This document shows, piece by piece, positions 24,774-27,608 of a DNA stretch of 27,608 nucleotides; position 1 is the first letter of the stretch, and every line of letters begins with the position of its first letter. The notes under the pieces were generated by a model. The model saw only the letters and a list, made by a program, of their open reading frames with translations. It did not search any database and was not told the DNA's origin. This DNA comes from Akkermansiaceae bacterium UBA1518 (GTDB lineage: Bacteria; Verrucomicrobiota; Verrucomicrobiia; Verrucomicrobiales; Akkermansiaceae): the NCBI GenBank assembly GCA_002323895.1, contig DCQM01000203.1, positions 1,852 to 29,459 on the forward strand, written 5' to 3'. The translations under genes were made by a program, and so were the position numbers.

Positions 24774-26243
24774 ATGTTTAGAATTCCAGGACAAGCCGCT
24801 AAAGACATATGTGACCCCGATGCCGGAGTCACTCGCCGCGATGTATTACGAGTCGGAGGAGCGGGAATGCTCGGGATGTCACTTGGCACTATGTTTCAGG
24901 CCAAGGCGCTCGCCGAAGAGAAAAAGAAATCCGGCGCTCCCGGCTGGGGAAAAGCCAAAAGTATCATCATGGTCTATCTCCAAGGCGGGCCAAGTCATCT
25001 TGATCTCTGGGACCCAAAGGAAAACGTGCCCGACAACGTTCGCAGCACCTTAAAGTCCATCCCTACCAAAATTCCTGGAATTAATTTTACCGAGGCCCTT
25101 CCTAAGCTCGCCAAGATTAACGACAAGTTCACCATGATCCGGTCGATGAGCTACACACCCAATGGCCTCTTCAACCACACCGCCGCAATTTATCAAATGA
25201 TGACGGGCTACACCACCGACAAGGTCAGCCCTTCCGGTCAGCTCGAGCCACCTAGCCCGAAGGACTTTCCAAACTTTGGCTCTAACATCACAAAGATGCG
25301 CCCCATGGAAGATCCGATGCTTCCCTTTGTCATGCTCCCACGGCCGCTTCAGGAAAGTAACGTCGTCGGGAAAGGCGGCAGTGCTGGGTTCCTCGGAAAA
25401 TCCTATGATCCTTACACCCTCTATCCCGGTGGTGGCGACATGGACATGTCCAAAATGGCCCGAATTAAAATCGACGATCTCCAGCTCAGACCTGACGTTT
25501 TTTCGCTTCGCCTAAAACGCCGCGCCAGCCTTCGAAATGCCATCAACGCACAGATGCCTACCATCGACAAAGCGGTCGAAGAATACTCGCTTGATGAAAA
25601 CTACGATCGTGCCCTTAACCTCATTGTGAGCGGCCGTGCCCGCGAAGCCTTCGCTCTTGAACAGGAGAGTGACAAGACCCGTGAAGCTTACGGTAAGAAT
25701 ACTTTTGGGGATAGCTGCCTCCTCGCACGCCGCCTTGTTGAAGCTGGAACGCGTGTCGTAGAAGTCATTTGGCCCAAGGTCGCCAACTCCGATAATCATT
25801 CTTGGGACACCCACAAGGACCTCACCAAGCGAGTCAAAACCCAAGGCGGTCCTATGCTAGACAATGGCCTTTCAACTCTCATCTCAGATCTCGAAGATCG
25901 AGGTCTCCTCGACGAGACACTCGTCGTCGCCGTCGGGGAATTCGGACGCAGCCCACAAAAAGGCGTCAGTACTTCCGGCAATAGTAACAGCGCCGACGGA
26001 CGCGACCACTGGCCCTACTGCTACACTAGCGTGGTCGCCGGAGCAGGTATCAAGCAAGGCTACGTTCATGGCAAATCTGACAAAACCGGCTCCGCACCCG
26101 TCGAAGACCCAGTCCATCCGGGCGAACTCCTCGCCACGATTTACCACGCCTTCGGAATCGATTCTGAGACCATGGTCATGAATCACCTCAATCAACCCCG
26201 CGAACTGGTCAAGGAAAAGCCAGTCCTCAAACTATTCAGCTGA
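24774..26243 (+). CDS. DUF1501 Tat-exported protein
   Basis: A 489-aa protein of the DUF1501 family, in PVC bacteria almost always the neighbour of a DUF1549/DUF1553 gene, as here (20-bp gap, same operon). The Tat signal is internal to the first 40 residues: TRRDVLRVGGAGMLGMSL (20-37), after a short soluble leader MFRIPGQAAKDICDPDAG. The domain shows VYLQGGPSHLDLWDPK (67-82), DNHSWDTHKDL, VGEFGRSP (near 387) and GRDHWP (near 408). DUF1501 is a distant relative of the sulfatase/alkaline phosphatase superfamily, and these Asp/His motifs look like metal ligands; its reaction is unknown. It is thought to act in the periplasm together with the cytochrome partner. The length and ending are normal. 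Confidence 0.95.
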   Translation: MFRIPGQAAKDICDPDAGVTRRDVLRVGGAGMLGMSLGTMFQAKALAEEKKKSGAPGWGKAKSIIMVYLQGGPSHLDLWDPKENVPDNVRSTLKSIPTKIPGINFTEALPKLAKINDKFTMIRSMSYTPNGLFNHTAAIYQMMTGYTTDKVSPSGQLEPPSPKDFPNFGSNITKMRPMEDPMLPFVMLPRPLQESNVVGKGGSAGFLGKSYDPYTLYPGGGDMDMSKMARIKIDDLQLRPDVFSLRLKRRASLRNAINAQMPTIDKAVEEYSLDENYDRALNLIVSGRAREAFALEQESDKTREAYGKNTFGDSCLLARRLVEAGTRVVEVIWPKVANSDNHSWDTHKDLTKRVKTQGGPMLDNGLSTLISDLEDRGLLDETLVVAVGEFGRSPQKGVSTSGNSNSADGRDHWPYCYTSVVAGAGIKQGYVHGKSDKTGSAPVEDPVHPGELLATIYHAFGIDSETMVMNHLNQPRELVKEKPVLKLFS

Positions 26244-26576
26244 CCTGAATTGTCTGATTGAAGCTCAAAGTTTTCCATCGCCCAGCAAAAGAAGGCTCTA
26301 ATTTTGGGGGAGATCTGTAGGGTTAATTATTCGAGTGATTTGGTCGAATGGCCTGATAGTTCAAAAAGTAATCACCAAATCCCCGCACAAGAGAGTAGAG
26401 AGAGTAAGAGACCGTAACACTCCACTCTAAGTTTGCATCTGACCTCTTGATCAATCGCAAGAACCCTTCAATCTCAAACCGAGAAGTAGGCTCCTCGCCC
26501 CATTCCCCAACATGTCGCAATCGCACCTTAAGATGAGGCAGATTCCTACAGACCGGCTCGAGGTATATGGAGCAAC
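26244..26576. other. 333-bp intergenic region with a possible coding relic
   Basis: This lies between the convergent DUF1501 and lamin-tail genes. No strong terminator hairpin was seen. The minus strand is open in one frame from 26631 to 26323, running from inside the end of the lamin-tail gene. Its part from 26526 (GTG) would give 67 residues of protein-like composition (RHVGEWGEEPTSRFEIEGF...). I recognise no family, no Shine-Dalgarno and no signal peptide. It may be chance or the remnant of a gene. A short AGAGAGTA repeat occurs near 26390-26410. Confidence 0.35.
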
Positions 26577-27608
26577 TTAATTGACGCGGATACGGAAGTA
26601 GCGTCCCAACTGCGCACCTACGGCATTTTCATCACGAACAGTTATCTTAGAGGACCCATCCCCATTATCGATATTACTCTGAATCGTGAAGGTCCCATCA
26701 GCATTCTTCCATTCAGTAAGATCAGACGAGGCTTCGATGCGAAGCCTAAATCCAATCAGCCCCTGGCGTAGGCGGTAACTTAACTCAGCGTATACTTCTC
26801 CGCCATCGCTAACCATCGCAACGGAAGGAAGATCAATAGAAGAGGCATCTCGTGGATCTGTTCCAAAAACATGCTCAAGCAAGTTACTGACTCCGTCGAA
26901 GTCTGCATCTGCTAACGACCCGGAGATCGTCGCATCAAGCAGCTCTACTTCTGAAAAATAATCGGCACGCCAGTCGATTGGCGGCACTGAATTGACAACC
27001 CCTGGCGTTCCTCCTGGACTAAGGGAGGCTAGCCAGCTGTTGGGGTCACTTCCATAAAGAGCAGGAAGAATTCTCACTAAAGTGGTTCCTGTTCCATCTG
27101 GAGAAGTAGGCCACGGACTATTGTCGTTATAGTCTGCGATATCAACTGCAGGCATCAAGTCGGGTTCTAAGGCGATCGGATTTGCCTCTGGGAGTTTGAG
27201 GATCACCTTTTCACCACCATTGGAAAGCCTTCCCGAGTAGGGCCCAAAAACACCCACTGAAGCGGGAGGATTGAAGGTTGAACGGAAGGTCGCAGGATCG
27301 TTTTCAACAACGAGAACGACTTCCCCAGGAATAAGCTCAGGCGCGGTTGGGCCAAATACGAATCCAATCCCAGTAATTTGGACTCCTGCCAAAGGAACCA
27401 GAGAGCTCGAGATGTTTTGGATTTCGATAAATTCAACACTGCCATTAGCTGGGTGATACATCATCTCGGTAATCACCAAAGGACCGGCTCGTGGAGAGTC
27501 ATTAGAGGCATTGAATGAAGTAGCCTCGAGAGGGGGATAGGAAATTTTACCAATCGAGTTTACGTGCCGCCCAAAACTAAAGCCTGCCGCGCTATCTCCA
27601 AAGGTGAA
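26577..27608 (-). CDS. Lamin-tail-domain surface protein, 5'-truncated by the window edge
   Basis: The frame stays open to the last base of the window, so the true start lies outside; a TTG at 27479 is not a real start. The visible part begins with a linker (...ATSFNASNDSPRAGPL) and then a lamin tail domain: VITEMMYHPANGSVEFIEIQN, then VPLAGVQITGIGFVF, then GEKVILKLPEANP and SPDGTGTTLVR, ending near SPGGTPGVVN. After it comes DADFDGVSNLLEHVFGTDP, a Ca-binding thrombospondin-3/EF-like loop. Next is a beta-rich region with IEASSDLTEWKNADG and the terminal YFRIRVN, an ending common in large secreted proteins of Verrucomicrobiota. It is probably the C-terminal end of a long secreted or surface protein, often carrying CotH or other domains upstream. 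The call for the visible domains is good; the whole-protein function is unknown. Confidence 0.9.
   Translation of the reverse strand, partial: FTFGDSAAGFSFGRHVNSIGKISYPPLEATSFNASNDSPRAGPLVITEMMYHPANGSVEFIEIQNISSSLVPLAGVQITGIGFVFGPTAPELIPGEVVLVVENDPATFRSTFNPPASVGVFGPYSGRLSNGGEKVILKLPEANPIALEPDLMPAVDIADYNDNSPWPTSPDGTGTTLVRILPALYGSDPNSWLASLSPGGTPGVVNSVPPIDWRADYFSEVELLDATISGSLADADFDGVSNLLEHVFGTDPRDASSIDLPSVAMVSDGGEVYAELSYRLRQGLIGFRLRIEASSDLTEWKNADGTFTIQSNIDNGDGSSKITVRDENAVGAQLGRYFRIRVN

Noticed and set aside
1..27608. CRISPR, tRNA, rRNA, insertion sequence or prophage
   Set aside because: I looked for regular spaced repeats, clover-leaf-like stretches, transposase motifs and integrase genes and saw none.

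Overview
The window reads as a chromosomal segment of a marine-type Verrucomicrobiota (PVC superphylum). The basis is the family content: two sulfatases, a PVC-type dehydrogenase-like propeller with a C-terminal haem motif, a Planctomycete-cytochrome/DUF1549/DUF1553 giant next to a DUF1501 protein, a lamin-tail protein, and Tat-exported sugar isomerase-like and phosphoesterase proteins. This is a family-level inference, not a species call. No rRNA, tRNA, CRISPR, IS element, integrase or phage gene was seen.

Layout. 1-1113: 3' part of a sulfatase (+), meeting a 978-aa propeller/HEAT-like/haem protein (-) with only 2 bp between. 4177-4626: small lipoprotein (-) with a phospholipase-A2-like His-Asp motif. 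4763-7276: secreted alpha/beta hydrolase, then a complete secreted sulfatase (+). 7291-10851: a three-gene minus-strand operon: an intact amidohydrolase, a paralogue that has lost its metal ligands, and a Tat-exported metallophosphoesterase. 10952-15704 (+): zinc-free MDR oxidoreductase, exported cyanophycinase-like S51 peptidase, an unrecognised internally duplicated His-rich Tat protein, and a DUF3500 protein. 15811-19184 (-): exported sugar phosphate isomerase-like protein and a two-protease-domain HtrA-like protein. 19666-26243 (+): a 1695-aa multidomain cytochrome protein and its DUF1501 partner. 26577-27608 (-): 3' part of a lamin-tail protein.

How it fits together. Nearly every complete gene encodes an exported protein (Sec, lipoprotein or Tat); the only clear cytoplasmic one is the MDR oxidoreductase. 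The content points to breakdown of extracellular polymers (sulfated and acylated polysaccharide, possibly cyanophycin or other peptides) plus periplasmic redox chemistry by the PVC-specific cytochrome proteins. The most unusual items are the amidohydrolase/pseudo-amidohydrolase pair, the duplicated His-rich protein paired with DUF3500, the HtrA-like protein whose second protease domain has Cys at the Ser position and lacks the His, and a set of mutually exclusive hairpins after the HtrA-like gene.
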